Positions 24,869-33,580 of a stretch of DNA of 64,000 nt are shown one piece after another; position 1 is the stretch's first letter, and each line of letters opens with the position of its first letter. The translations under genes were made by a program, and so were the position numbers. The notes under the pieces were generated by a model. That model made no database searches. It saw only the letters and a program-made list of their open reading frames with translations, and was not told the DNA's origin. The DNA is from CAWABB01 sp963780165 (GTDB lineage Bacteria > Bacteroidota > Ignavibacteria > UBA10030 > UBA6906): the NCBI GenBank assembly GCA_963780165.1, contig CAWABB010000004.1, forward strand, positions 248,001-312,000. Reading direction: 5' to 3'.

Positions 24869-25842
24869 CAGGCGACGTAGTTCAGGCCACGGCATTCGAC
24901 GTTGAATTCGACGCCGGCGACGGACTCGACGTCGCGCGTTTGACCAACCACGGCTCCCACGAGGAAGCCGAGGTCATCGGCGCGCACGGCGCGGTTCTCA
25001 GCAAGCTGGTACTGGCCAAGGGCGGAGAGCCGCATTCTGTTCTTGAGGGCTTTCCTTCACGATCACTTGTCCATGCCGACCGCGCTTTCCGGAGCGCCTG
25101 GCTGATGCCGTTCCCCAACCGCATCGGCGGAGGCAAGTTCACCTTCGGCGGACAAGCATTTTCTCTTCCATTGAACTACCCGCACGAGGGTCATGCGATC
25201 CACGGCCTCCTCCACGACCAACCGTTCCAGAGAACCGGAACGTCCGTCACCCGGGATTCGGCGTCGGTCACGCTGGCCCACGCATACCGCGGGGACCGTG
25301 AAGGCTTCCCGTTCTTCTTCGACGCGAAGATCTGCTACAAGCTCAACAACGGGACCGGCCTGACCTGCACGGCCGAAGTGGTCAACGCGGGGGACGGTCC
25401 CATGCCCCTCGGCATCGGCTGGCATCCGTACCTCGCTCTGGGGAAGTCGATCAACGGCCTCCGGCTACGGGTCCCCGGCGCGCGCAAAGTCGTCGTAGGC
25501 CCCGACATGATACCGACCGGAGCCGTTGCGCCGTTCAGTCGCTTCCTCGATCCCGTCGAGCTCGGCGAGCAGATGCTCGACGACACGTTCGAGGTCGACG
25601 TGTCGAACGGGACCGTGGGGACTGATCTGGTGGATCCGGAGGAGGGAATCACGGTGCAGGTCTGGCAGGAATGCCACCGGGATCAGTTCCGGTATGTGCA
25701 CGTGTACACGTCGCCTGACCGGAAGTCGGTCGCGGTCGAGCCGATGACCTGCTGGGCGAACGCGTTCAACAATCAGCACGGGCTGATCGTTCTGCGCCCC
25801 GGCGAATCCGCCAGGGTGCGGTGCGGCATCAGGATCTTCTGA
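24865..25842 (+). CDS. galM: Aldose 1-epimerase (galactose mutarotase)
   Basis: This is a 325-residue mutarotase that interconverts alpha- and beta-galactose, placing the sugar in the form galactokinase needs. Family landmarks are WLMPFPNRIGGGKFTF, the catalytic-region histidines in EGHAIHGLLHDQPF and GIGWHPYLAL, and the catalytic glutamate in KSVAVEPMTCWANAFN. ATG 24865 overlaps the galT stop by four bases (ATGA), which argues for translational coupling; the frame continues upstream inside galT but is not needed. The galK start follows five bases after its stop. Confidence 0.93.
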   Translation: MTGDVVQATAFDVEFDAGDGLDVARLTNHGSHEEAEVIGAHGAVLSKLVLAKGGEPHSVLEGFPSRSLVHADRAFRSAWLMPFPNRIGGGKFTFGGQAFSLPLNYPHEGHAIHGLLHDQPFQRTGTSVTRDSASVTLAHAYRGDREGFPFFFDAKICYKLNNGTGLTCTAEVVNAGDGPMPLGIGWHPYLALGKSINGLRLRVPGARKVVVGPDMIPTGAVAPFSRFLDPVELGEQMLDDTFEVDVSNGTVGTDLVDPEEGITVQVWQECHRDQFRYVHVYTSPDRKSVAVEPMTCWANAFNNQHGLIVLRPGESARVRCGIRIF

Positions 25843-25847
25843 GCGCG

Positions 25848-27116
25848 ATGCAGCTAGCCGACAATATCCTGGAATCGCTCCGATCGCTGTACCCGGAGAA
25901 CGCCGAGCGGGCGCGGGAGCGCTACACGCGCCTGAGCCGCTGGCACCAGGATGTCTTCGGCCATCTCGCCTCCGGATTTGTGAGCGCCCCGGGCCGGACC
26001 GAGCTCGGGGGGAACCATACGGACCATAATCATGGGCGCGTTCTCGCCTCGGCGGTCGACCTGGATGCCGTGGCGGCCGTTCGACCGGTTTCGGGTGAGA
26101 CGGTGACGCTTCTTTCCGAGGGATTTCCCGCGACCGTTCGTGTGGACCTGAAGGGCCTCTCGCCCAGGGCTGATGAACGGTCGACGAGTGCCGCACTGAT
26201 CCGGGGTGTCGCGGCCCGGCTCCGATCACGGGGGTACAGCATCGGTGGATTCGAGGCCGTGGCATCGAGCGATGTGGGCGTTGGATCGGGACTCAGCTCT
26301 TCCGCCGCATTCGAGGTGATGGTAGGGGGCATTTTCAACGCCCTCTATAATGACAGGAGCATTCCGCCGACGGAGATGGCTCTGGCAGGGCAGGAGGCGG
26401 AGAACGAGTACTTCGGGAAGCCATGCGGGTTGATGGACCAGCTGTGTGCGGCGACGGGAGGGGCGCTCAGGATCGATTTCAAGGAACCCTCTCACCCGGT
26501 TGTCGCGTCTGTCCCGTTCGATCCTGAGGCCCAGGGGTACGCTCTGCTCGTCGTCAATACGGGAGGGAATCACGCCGACCTCACGTCCGACTATGCGGCG
26601 ATCCCCGGAGAGATGCGCGCGGTTGCGAACCTGCTCGGGGGGGAGACCTGCCGCGATGTGAGCCACGAGGCGGTGATGGAGAATCTCACGCGCATTCGGG
26701 AGACCTGCGGAGACCGGGCCCTGCTCCGGTGCATGCACTTCTTCAGCGAAAACGACCGGGTCGAGATGATGACCTCTGCGCTCGTGGACGGGAGATTCCA
26801 GGATTTTCTCGGACTTGTCCAGGCCTCCGGGGATTCCTCGATCACCCTGCTGCAGAACGGCTATGCGCCCGCGACACCTGCGAGCCAGGGGTTGATGGTC
26901 GCGCTGACGCTCACCGAACGGTTTCGTCTGGGGGTCGACGGGGCTATCTGCCGTCTGCACGGAGGCGGCTTCGCCGGGACAATTCAGGCGTATGTGAGGG
27001 AGTCCGACGTTGAGGCCTACCGGACGTACATGTCCCGATGGTTTGGCCCGTCCGCAGTCACGCGGTTGAGGATCCGGACGCAGGGAGTGGAGGCGATTCA
27101 CGTGCTCGAGGATTAA
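25848..27116 (+). CDS. galK: Galactokinase
   Basis: This is a 422-residue GHMP-family kinase that phosphorylates galactose at C1. The signature SAPGRTELGGNHTDHNHG (residues 46-63) corresponds to the galactokinase motif, in the variant form with GGNHTDHN. The ATP-binding motif GVGSGLSSSAAFEV and the C-terminal LHGGGFAGTIQAYV motif are present, and FGKPCGLMDQLCAATGG fits. ATG 25848 is five bases after the galM stop with no strong ribosome-binding site of its own, so it likely depends on coupling. Length is close to the usual 390-420. Confidence 0.95.
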   Translation: MQLADNILESLRSLYPENAERARERYTRLSRWHQDVFGHLASGFVSAPGRTELGGNHTDHNHGRVLASAVDLDAVAAVRPVSGETVTLLSEGFPATVRVDLKGLSPRADERSTSAALIRGVAARLRSRGYSIGGFEAVASSDVGVGSGLSSSAAFEVMVGGIFNALYNDRSIPPTEMALAGQEAENEYFGKPCGLMDQLCAATGGALRIDFKEPSHPVVASVPFDPEAQGYALLVVNTGGNHADLTSDYAAIPGEMRAVANLLGGETCRDVSHEAVMENLTRIRETCGDRALLRCMHFFSENDRVEMMTSALVDGRFQDFLGLVQASGDSSITLLQNGYAPATPASQGLMVALTLTERFRLGVDGAICRLHGGGFAGTIQAYVRESDVEAYRTYMSRWFGPSAVTRLRIRTQGVEAIHVLED

Positions 27117-27126
27117 GCGCACAGCC

Positions 27127-28131
27127 ATGAAACGGTCGACCATTTTTGATATCGCCAGCAAGTTGAAGCTCTCGCCCGCGACCGTATCGCGCGCCCTCCG
27201 GGATCATCCGGATATCAGCGAGAAGACGAAGAAACGTATCCTCGCGGCGGCGAAGGAGCTGAACTACCTGCCGAACCCGGTTGCACGGAGCCTTCGGAAC
27301 AAGACAAGCTCGACCATTGGCGTGATCGTCCCGGAAATCCGGCACGACTTCTTCTCGTCGGCCATCAGCGGCATCGAGGACATAGCGTATGCGGCGGGGT
27401 ACACGATCATCGTCTGCCAGTCGAACGAAGACCCTGCGCGCGAGGCCGTGAACGTCCGCACGCTCGCCATGAACCACGTGGCCGGCGCGATCATCTCCAT
27501 ATCGCAGGGGACGACGTCGTCCGCGCACTTCAAGGTGCTGCAGGACTTCAACGTCCCGTTCGTGTTCTTCGACCGGGTCATGGACGCCTTCAAGGCGAGC
27601 AAGGTGGTGGTGGACGACTTCGGAGGGGCGTACGCGGCGGTCCAGTACCTTCTAAAGGCGGGCTATACGACCATTGCGCATCTGGCGGGACCGGAGCACC
27701 TGTCGATCAGCACGGAGCGGCTCCGCGGCTACAGGATGGCGCTGAAAGAGAACGGCGGACAGGTGGGAGGGGAGATCGTGGTGCATGGAGGGATGAACGA
27801 GGAGGACGGCCTGGTGGGCGTCGACAAGCTGATGAAGCTTGTCGTGAAGCCGGATGCGATTTTCGCGGTGAACGATCCCGTGGCGCTCGGGGCGTTCAAG
27901 CGGCTCCGCGAGCACAAGAAGCGGATTCCGGAGGACGTCGCGATCGTCGGCTTCTCGAACAACAAAACGACCGAGCTGGTCGATCCGCCTCTGACGACCG
28001 TGGACCAGCCATCGTATGAGCTTGGAAAGAAGGCGGCCGAGGTGTTGCTGGATCAGATCAGCGGGAGAAACGGCATGCGGCCGCGCACGGAAGTGCTCAA
28101 AACACGCCTGATCGTCCGCGGGTCCACCTGA
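27127..28131 (+). CDS. LacI-family transcriptional regulator
   Basis: This is a 334-residue repressor. The DNA-binding helix-turn-helix is at residues 4-24 (STIFDIASKLKLSPATVSRAL), followed by the hinge helix NPVARSLRNKTSSTIGVIVPEI. The periplasmic-binding-protein-like sensor domain has FSSAISGIEDIAYAAGYTIIVCQS, FVFFDRVMD, GPEHLSISTERLRGYRMAL, DAIFAVNDPVALGAFK and LTTVDQPSYELGKKAAEVLL. It starts ten bases after galK, so it is the last gene of the gal operon and probably represses it through the AATCGATT operator upstream of galT. The inducer is probably galactose or a related sugar, by context only. Confidence 0.93.
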   Translation: MKRSTIFDIASKLKLSPATVSRALRDHPDISEKTKKRILAAAKELNYLPNPVARSLRNKTSSTIGVIVPEIRHDFFSSAISGIEDIAYAAGYTIIVCQSNEDPAREAVNVRTLAMNHVAGAIISISQGTTSSAHFKVLQDFNVPFVFFDRVMDAFKASKVVVDDFGGAYAAVQYLLKAGYTTIAHLAGPEHLSISTERLRGYRMALKENGGQVGGEIVVHGGMNEEDGLVGVDKLMKLVVKPDAIFAVNDPVALGAFKRLREHKKRIPEDVAIVGFSNNKTTELVDPPLTTVDQPSYELGKKAAEVLLDQISGRNGMRPRTEVLKTRLIVRGST

Positions 28132-28163
28132 ACGGACAGGCGGGTGCATTCATTCACGAACGC

Positions 28164-29414
28164 ATGGACACATCGATGAGAGTCCTCATGATAGCACTCC
28201 TTACCCTGGGCATTGCGGCGTGCACGTCCCCCGGGCCTGCGCCCGACACAGCCGGCACGTGGAAATTCCCGCCGCACACGGTCCTCAGCGATGCGGAGAT
28301 TCAATCGGAGATTGCCGGGAAGATCGAGAAGGTGAAGACCTTTCTGGAGGCCGAGAAGCTGGACGCCATCCTGCTGACGCAGGTGCGGAACGTCAACTGG
28401 ATCACGGCGGGGATGGCGAACACGCAGATCGTCCTCAACAAGGACGTCGGTGCCGCATCGCTCCTGATCAGGAAGGACGGATCCAGGTATCTGGTGTGCA
28501 ACGGCGCCGAGGCGCCGCGGCTGATGGACGAGACGCTGGGGAAGCTCGGTTACACGCTGGCGTTCTTCGACTGGTACGAGGCCAATCCCGTAAAGGACGT
28601 CCGTGCGGACGTTCTGAAGAAGGTCATGGGTAGTGGGAAGGTCGGGAGCGACGCGCCGTTCCCCGGGACGACCCTGGTGGCGGACAGGTTTGCGCCGTTG
28701 CGCTACAGCCTCACCGACACGGAGATCAAGCGCTACCGCTGGCTCGGTCGCAATGTGACCGAGGCCATCGAGCAGGTGTGCAGGGACATCGCCCCGGGCA
28801 TGGATGAATATCAGATCGAGGCGATGACTGCGAACGCGTTGCATGCGCGGGGGATCCTTCCGACAGTGCTGCTGATCGCCGCGGACGAACGGATCGCAAA
28901 GTACCGCCACGCTCTCCCCGGCGGGGCAAAGGTGAAGTCGTACGCCATGGTCAACGTGGTGGCCGAGAAATGGGGGATGCCGATGTCCATGACACGCTTC
29001 GTCCATTTCGGCCCGTTGCCTGCCGACCTGAGCGACAGGCTTCAGAAGACCGCGAAGGTCATGGCGCAATATCAGGCGGCCACCGTGCCGGGGACACCGG
29101 CCGCGGAGATCTTCGAAAAGGCGAAGGGGTGGTACGCGGAAGCCGGGGTGCCCGATGAGTGGAAGCTGCATCATCAGGGCGGGGCCATCGGGTATGATGA
29201 CCGCGAATGGGTGATCTACCCCGGTGTTCGTCAGACGGTTCAGGAGAGGCAGGCGTTTGCCTGGAACCCGACCATCACGGGGGCGAAGGTGGAGGACACC
29301 ATCATTGCCTACAAGGACAGCATTGAAGTGGTGACGAAGACGGGGGCATGGCCCACGATCGACGTCACAATCGGCGGAAAGGTCTATCCGCAGCCGTCCA
29401 TTCTCGTCCGCTAG
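28164..29414 (+). CDS. M24 (pita-bread) fold lipoprotein, metal ligands apparently lost
   Basis: This is a 416-residue lipoprotein (lipobox GIAACT). The N-terminal half resembles creatinase/prolidase N-domains (KTFLEAEKLDAILLTQVRNVNWITAGMAN), and the C-terminal half the M24 pita-bread fold (DEYQIEAMTANALHARGI, HHQGGAIGYDDREW, PTITGAKVEDTIIA). In active M24 peptidases two Asp, one His and two Glu bind metals. Here the region that should hold the first two Asp reads YAMVNVVAEKWGMPMSMTRFVHFG, where both seem replaced. HHQGGAIGY keeps a His. It may be a creatinase-like non-metal hydrolase or an inactive relative. ATG 28164 or 28176. Link to the gal operon uncertain. Confidence 0.75.
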   Translation: MDTSMRVLMIALLTLGIAACTSPGPAPDTAGTWKFPPHTVLSDAEIQSEIAGKIEKVKTFLEAEKLDAILLTQVRNVNWITAGMANTQIVLNKDVGAASLLIRKDGSRYLVCNGAEAPRLMDETLGKLGYTLAFFDWYEANPVKDVRADVLKKVMGSGKVGSDAPFPGTTLVADRFAPLRYSLTDTEIKRYRWLGRNVTEAIEQVCRDIAPGMDEYQIEAMTANALHARGILPTVLLIAADERIAKYRHALPGGAKVKSYAMVNVVAEKWGMPMSMTRFVHFGPLPADLSDRLQKTAKVMAQYQAATVPGTPAAEIFEKAKGWYAEAGVPDEWKLHHQGGAIGYDDREWVIYPGVRQTVQERQAFAWNPTITGAKVEDTIIAYKDSIEVVTKTGAWPTIDVTIGGKVYPQPSILVR

Positions 29415-29589
29415 CTGAGTCGAGCAACGCTATGAGCGCAGCACTAATCCATGCAGGCGATACGAACCGAAAGGAGGTGACCGTTTCGGCGTTTGAAACG
29501 ATTGTTGTTGTGGGCGTTCCCGCGCGGCATGGGTCAGTCGGGCGCGCCAGCCGTGAGTTTATTCACCCATCCACACCATGGAGGTACGT

Positions 29590-32500
29590 ATGAAGTCTTT
29601 CATCTCTCTGTGTGTCATCGCCGTGTTGGTGGTATTCGGCGGCGGAGGGGCCTACGCGCAATTGGATCCGGTGGGAGGCCCGTACACGCCTGACGCCAAC
29701 ACGGTCCTTTTGCTCCACTTCGACGGGGACCTGACCAACGCGGCCGGCGCCGGCACCCCTGCGGCGGCGGTAGCCCACACGACCACTCCGGGGAAGGTGT
29801 CCTTTCCCGGCACCGGTGTTCCGGGGCTCGGGCCGTGTGTCCGTCTGGACAACGGCGCGTCCGTGGACTCGACCTATCTGACAGTCGAGGACAACGATGC
29901 GTTCGATCTGACGGGCAGCTGGACGATCGAGGCGTGGGCGAACATCTTCTCGTTCGGCGACAACAGCCAGGATTACCGCTGGGTCCCGCGCGTGGTGATG
30001 AAGCCGGGCGTCGACGTATTCTGGCACCCGAACTACTGGCTGGAGATGTGGGGTGACAACAGGCTGTTCCACGCCGGGTACTATACCCCGAACGACGCGT
30101 TCATCGCCGTGACGTCGGAGAACAACATGTTCACCCCGGGGCAGTGGGTGCACCTGACGTTCATCCGCGACGTGGAACGCGGGATCATCGCGCAGATGGT
30201 GCACGATGTGAACAAGAACCTGCTGTCGTTCACCTCGGCCGGTTTCGATCCTGCCGTGGACGTTCCGAAGACGAACATCAACCCGATTCACATCGGCTGG
30301 GCCGGCGCGGTCGGGCTTGCCGAACCGAGCGTGGATTCCTGGCTTGACGGGTTCGTGGACGAGATCCGCATCAGCAACGTAGTCCGCAACTTCGCCGGGC
30401 CGCCGCTCGTGACGAACGTGGCGCGGTTGGCGAACCAGGCGGCAACGCTCCCGAACTACACGGTGACCGCGAAGATCCAGCCCTTCAACGCTGGCGGCTC
30501 GATCACCGCGGCTGAACTTCACTATCGCGTGAATGGCGGCGGATGGTTGACCGTCGCTATGAGCGGGGCGGGGGTCGATTACACTGCCACGATCCCCGGG
30601 CAGGCGGGCGGCTCGAAGATCGAGTACTACGTCAAGGCGACGGACAACAACAACCTGTCCTCGCTCGTGCCGTTGACGGCGGAAGCCCCCACCAATCCAC
30701 AGTACTACGCCTTCTACGTGTTCACGCCCAACGTACAGGTTTTGCACCTGACGTTCGAGGAAGGCGCCGGGAACAATCCGATCGACCACTCGCCGAACCA
30801 TTCGACGATCATCACGAAGCGCGTTCCGACGTACTCGACTGATGCCAAGGAAGGCGCTGCCTCGATGTACCTGTCCTATGATCGTCCGAACATCGACAGC
30901 GGATGGGTCGAGGCCGAGTCGCCGTTCCTGGCCGCCGAGGAGTTCTGCATCGACTTCTGGCTGAAGGCGGACACGACGGAACATGCCTCGCGCATCATCA
31001 ACTACTCGATGGCGAAGAACGACTGGAACAACAACAACTACGAGATCAGCTTCAGGAACAACTCCAAGGGCGTGCCCTGGATCACCGCGCGTTCCTGGAG
31101 GGCCTCAAACCTGAGCGCCGTGACCCTGCAGGACACCAATCTTGTCACGCTCGGAGAGTGGTTCCATGTCATCTTCGAGCGTAGCAGCACCACCGGCAAA
31201 GTGGCGCTCGAAGTCCGCAACCAGAGTGACGTCCGGGTCTACTACGAGATCAAGGACATGGTCGAGCCGCCGATCATGGGCGGCTCGGTGTCGGCGACCA
31301 CGGTAAAGGTCGGGCGTGCGGACACGGATCCGGGCAACTGGTGGTATATCCCGCCGTTCCGCGGCTACCTGGACAACGTCCAGATCTTCAACTATCCCGC
31401 GCGCGGCATCACGGGCGGGGGCGCGCCGCTGGATCCGGTGGGAGGCCCGTACACGGCCGACGCCAACACGGTCCTGCTGCTCCACTTCGACGGGGACCTG
31501 ACCAACGCGGCTTCCTCGATTGCCGGCACGCCGGCGGCCGCGGTTAAGAACGGGACCAACCCGGACAAGATCTACTTCCTGACCAATACCGGTGTTCCGG
31601 CGCTCGGGCAGTGCGTCCGTCTGGACAACGGCGCGTCCGTGGACTCGACCTATCTGACAGTCGAGGACAACGATGCGTTCGATCTGACGGGCAGCTGGAC
31701 GATCGAGGCGTGGGCGAACATCTTCTCGTTCGGCGACAACAGCCAGGATTACCGCTGGGTCCCGCGCGTGGTGATGAAGCCGGGCGTCGACGTATTCTGG
31801 CACCCGAACTACTGGCTGGAGATGTGGGGTGACAACAGGCTGTTCCACGCCGGGTACTATACCCCGAACGACGCGTTCATCGCCGTGACGTCGGAGAACA
31901 ACATGTTCACCCCGGGGCAGTGGGTGCACCTGACGTTCATCCGCGACGTGGAACGCGGGATCATCGCGCAGATGGTGCACGATGTGAACAAGAACCTGCT
32001 GTCGTTCACCTCGGCCGGTTTCGATCCTGCCGTGGACGTTCCGAAGACGAACATCAACCCGATTCACATCGGCTGGGCCGGAGCCAAAGTGAACGCCGAA
32101 CCGAGCGTGGATTCCTGGCTTGACGGGTTTGTGGACGAGATCCGGATCAGCAACGTGGTCCGCAACTTCGCCGGGCCGCCGCTCGTGACGAACGTGGCGC
32201 GGTTGGCGAACCAGGCGGCAACGCTGCCGAACTACACGGTGACTGCGAAGATGCAGCCGTTCAACTCCGGCGGCTCGATCACCGTCGCGAGCCTCTACTA
32301 TCGCGTGAACGGCGGGGGGTGGCAAACGGTTGCCTTGAGCGGATCAGGCGTGGATTACACCGGTGCGATCCCCGGGCAGGCGGGCGGCTCGAAGATCGAG
32401 TACTACGTCAAGGCGACGGACAACAACAACCTGTCCTCGCTCGTGCCGTTGACGGCGGAAGCCGCCACCAATCCCCAGTACTACGCCTTCTACGTGTTCA

Positions 32501-33498
32501 CGCCCAACGTGCAGACGCTGTGGCTGACATTCGAGGAAGGCGCCGGGAACAATCCGGTCGACCACTCTCAGAACAACTCGACGATCCTGACGAAGCGCGT
32601 TCCGACGTATTCGACCGACGCCAAGGAAGGCGCCGCCTCGATGTACCTGTCCTATGATCGTCCGAACATCGACAGCGGATGGGTCGAGGCCGAGTCGCCG
32701 TTCCTGGCCGCCGAGGAGTTCTGCGTCGACTTCTGGCTGAAGGCGGACACGACGGAGCATGCCTCGCGCATCGTCAACTACGCGATGGCAAAGAACGACT
32801 GGAACAACAACAACTACGAGATCAGCTTCAGGAACAACTCCAAAGGCGTGCCCTGGATCACCGGGCGTTCCTGGAGGGCTTCCAACCTGAGCGCGGTCAC
32901 CATTCAGGACACCAATCTCGTGAGTCTCGGGAAGTGGTTCCACGTCATCTTTGAGCGGAGCAGCGCCACCGGCAAGCTGGCGCTCGAAGTCCGCGACGAA
33001 AACGACAGCCGTGTCTTTTACGAAATGAAGGACATGGTCGAGCCGCCGATCATGGGCGGCTCGGTGTCGGCGACCACGGTAAAGGTCGGGCGTGCGGACA
33101 CGGATCCGGGCAACTGGTGGTATATCCCGCCGTTCCGCGGCTACCTGGACAACGTCCAGATCTTCAACTATCCCTCGAGCGGGATCTCCGGTGTGACGGA
33201 CCCGGATGATCAGATTCCGCTGGAATTCTCGCTCCGTCAGAACTACCCGAACCCCTTCAACCCGACGACGCGCATTGAATTCACGCTGCCGAAGGCGCTG
33301 AAGGCGGAGCTCGTGGTGTACGATCTCACCGGGCGTCGCGTGAAGACGCTGATGAACGAGGAAACGCATGCGGGCAAGCACTTCGTCCAGTGGGACGGCA
33401 CGAACAGCGTCGGCCGCAGCGTATCCAGCGGCACGTACTTCTACAGGCTGACCGCGGGGTCGTTCACAAAGGTCGAGAAGATGATGCTGGTGCGGTAA
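29590..33498 (+). CDS. Large T9SS-secreted LamG protein built of two near-identical halves
   Basis: This is a 1302-residue surface or secreted protein. A signal peptide (MKSFISLCVIAVLVVFGGGGAYAQ) is followed by two copies of a module of about 590 residues. Each module has a LamG/concanavalin-like domain (LDPVGGPYT through PIHIGWAGA), a linker, a fibronectin-like segment (GSKIEYYVKATDNNNLSSLVPL) and a second LamG-like domain. The C-terminal 90 residues are a T9SS type A sorting domain (FSLRQNYPNPFNPTTRIEFTLP through MLVR). GGAGG stands five bases before ATG 29590. LamG domains bind glycans, so the protein probably holds a polysaccharide at the cell surface for the downstream enzymes. Confidence 0.88.
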   Translation: MKSFISLCVIAVLVVFGGGGAYAQLDPVGGPYTPDANTVLLLHFDGDLTNAAGAGTPAAAVAHTTTPGKVSFPGTGVPGLGPCVRLDNGASVDSTYLTVEDNDAFDLTGSWTIEAWANIFSFGDNSQDYRWVPRVVMKPGVDVFWHPNYWLEMWGDNRLFHAGYYTPNDAFIAVTSENNMFTPGQWVHLTFIRDVERGIIAQMVHDVNKNLLSFTSAGFDPAVDVPKTNINPIHIGWAGAVGLAEPSVDSWLDGFVDEIRISNVVRNFAGPPLVTNVARLANQAATLPNYTVTAKIQPFNAGGSITAAELHYRVNGGGWLTVAMSGAGVDYTATIPGQAGGSKIEYYVKATDNNNLSSLVPLTAEAPTNPQYYAFYVFTPNVQVLHLTFEEGAGNNPIDHSPNHSTIITKRVPTYSTDAKEGAASMYLSYDRPNIDSGWVEAESPFLAAEEFCIDFWLKADTTEHASRIINYSMAKNDWNNNNYEISFRNNSKGVPWITARSWRASNLSAVTLQDTNLVTLGEWFHVIFERSSTTGKVALEVRNQSDVRVYYEIKDMVEPPIMGGSVSATTVKVGRADTDPGNWWYIPPFRGYLDNVQIFNYPARGITGGGAPLDPVGGPYTADANTVLLLHFDGDLTNAASSIAGTPAAAVKNGTNPDKIYFLTNTGVPALGQCVRLDNGASVDSTYLTVEDNDAFDLTGSWTIEAWANIFSFGDNSQDYRWVPRVVMKPGVDVFWHPNYWLEMWGDNRLFHAGYYTPNDAFIAVTSENNMFTPGQWVHLTFIRDVERGIIAQMVHDVNKNLLSFTSAGFDPAVDVPKTNINPIHIGWAGAKVNAEPSVDSWLDGFVDEIRISNVVRNFAGPPLVTNVARLANQAATLPNYTVTAKMQPFNSGGSITVASLYYRVNGGGWQTVALSGSGVDYTGAIPGQAGGSKIEYYVKATDNNNLSSLVPLTAEAATNPQYYAFYVFTPNVQTLWLTFEEGAGNNPVDHSQNNSTILTKRVPTYSTDAKEGAASMYLSYDRPNIDSGWVEAESPFLAAEEFCVDFWLKADTTEHASRIVNYAMAKNDWNNNNYEISFRNNSKGVPWITGRSWRASNLSAVTIQDTNLVSLGKWFHVIFERSSATGKLALEVRDENDSRVFYEMKDMVEPPIMGGSVSATTVKVGRADTDPGNWWYIPPFRGYLDNVQIFNYPSSGISGVTDPDDQIPLEFSLRQNYPNPFNPTTRIEFTLPKALKAELVVYDLTGRRVKTLMNEETHAGKHFVQWDGTNSVGRSVSSGTYFYRLTAGSFTKVEKMMLVR
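29663..33180 (+). repeat. Internal tandem duplication of about 1.77 kb within the LamG gene
   Basis: Copy 1 is about 29663-31429 and copy 2 about 31430-33180. Within them 467 bases are identical by direct comparison: 29839-30305 equals 31615-32081 at an offset of 1776. A second identical block covers about 31261-31397 and 33037-33173. Between these blocks, scattered substitutions occur, so the copies are not one simple recent event throughout. Confidence 0.92.
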
Positions 33499-33519
33499 TG
33501 TGAACGGGCGCGAGCCGCT

Positions 33520-33539
33520 GCCCCGCCTCATGGCGGGGC
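33520..33539 (+). terminator. GC hairpin after the LamG gene, possible terminator
   Basis: Perfect 8-bp stem GCCCCGCC / GGCGGGGC with a TCAT loop, 22 bases after the stop codon. There is no T-run, so it may slow or partly stop transcription or protect the 3' end. It is similar to the cspA terminator stem and to the gal leader palindrome. Confidence 0.45.
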
Positions 33540-33580
33540 GGCGGCGAAGCCCCGTGTTACGATCAGACAGCGAGGGTGTT

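Noticed and set aside
29493..29693. Small gene after the strong ribosome-binding site at 29470
   Set aside because: It needs a TTG start, overlaps the LamG gene by about 100 bases, and its second half has shadow-like composition. The site is listed as a finding, but the gene is not annotated.
29663..33180. Assembly artefact as the cause of the duplicated LamG module
   Set aside because: Differences are spread between the copies and the junctions are in frame, so a real duplication is more likely, though only long reads can prove it.
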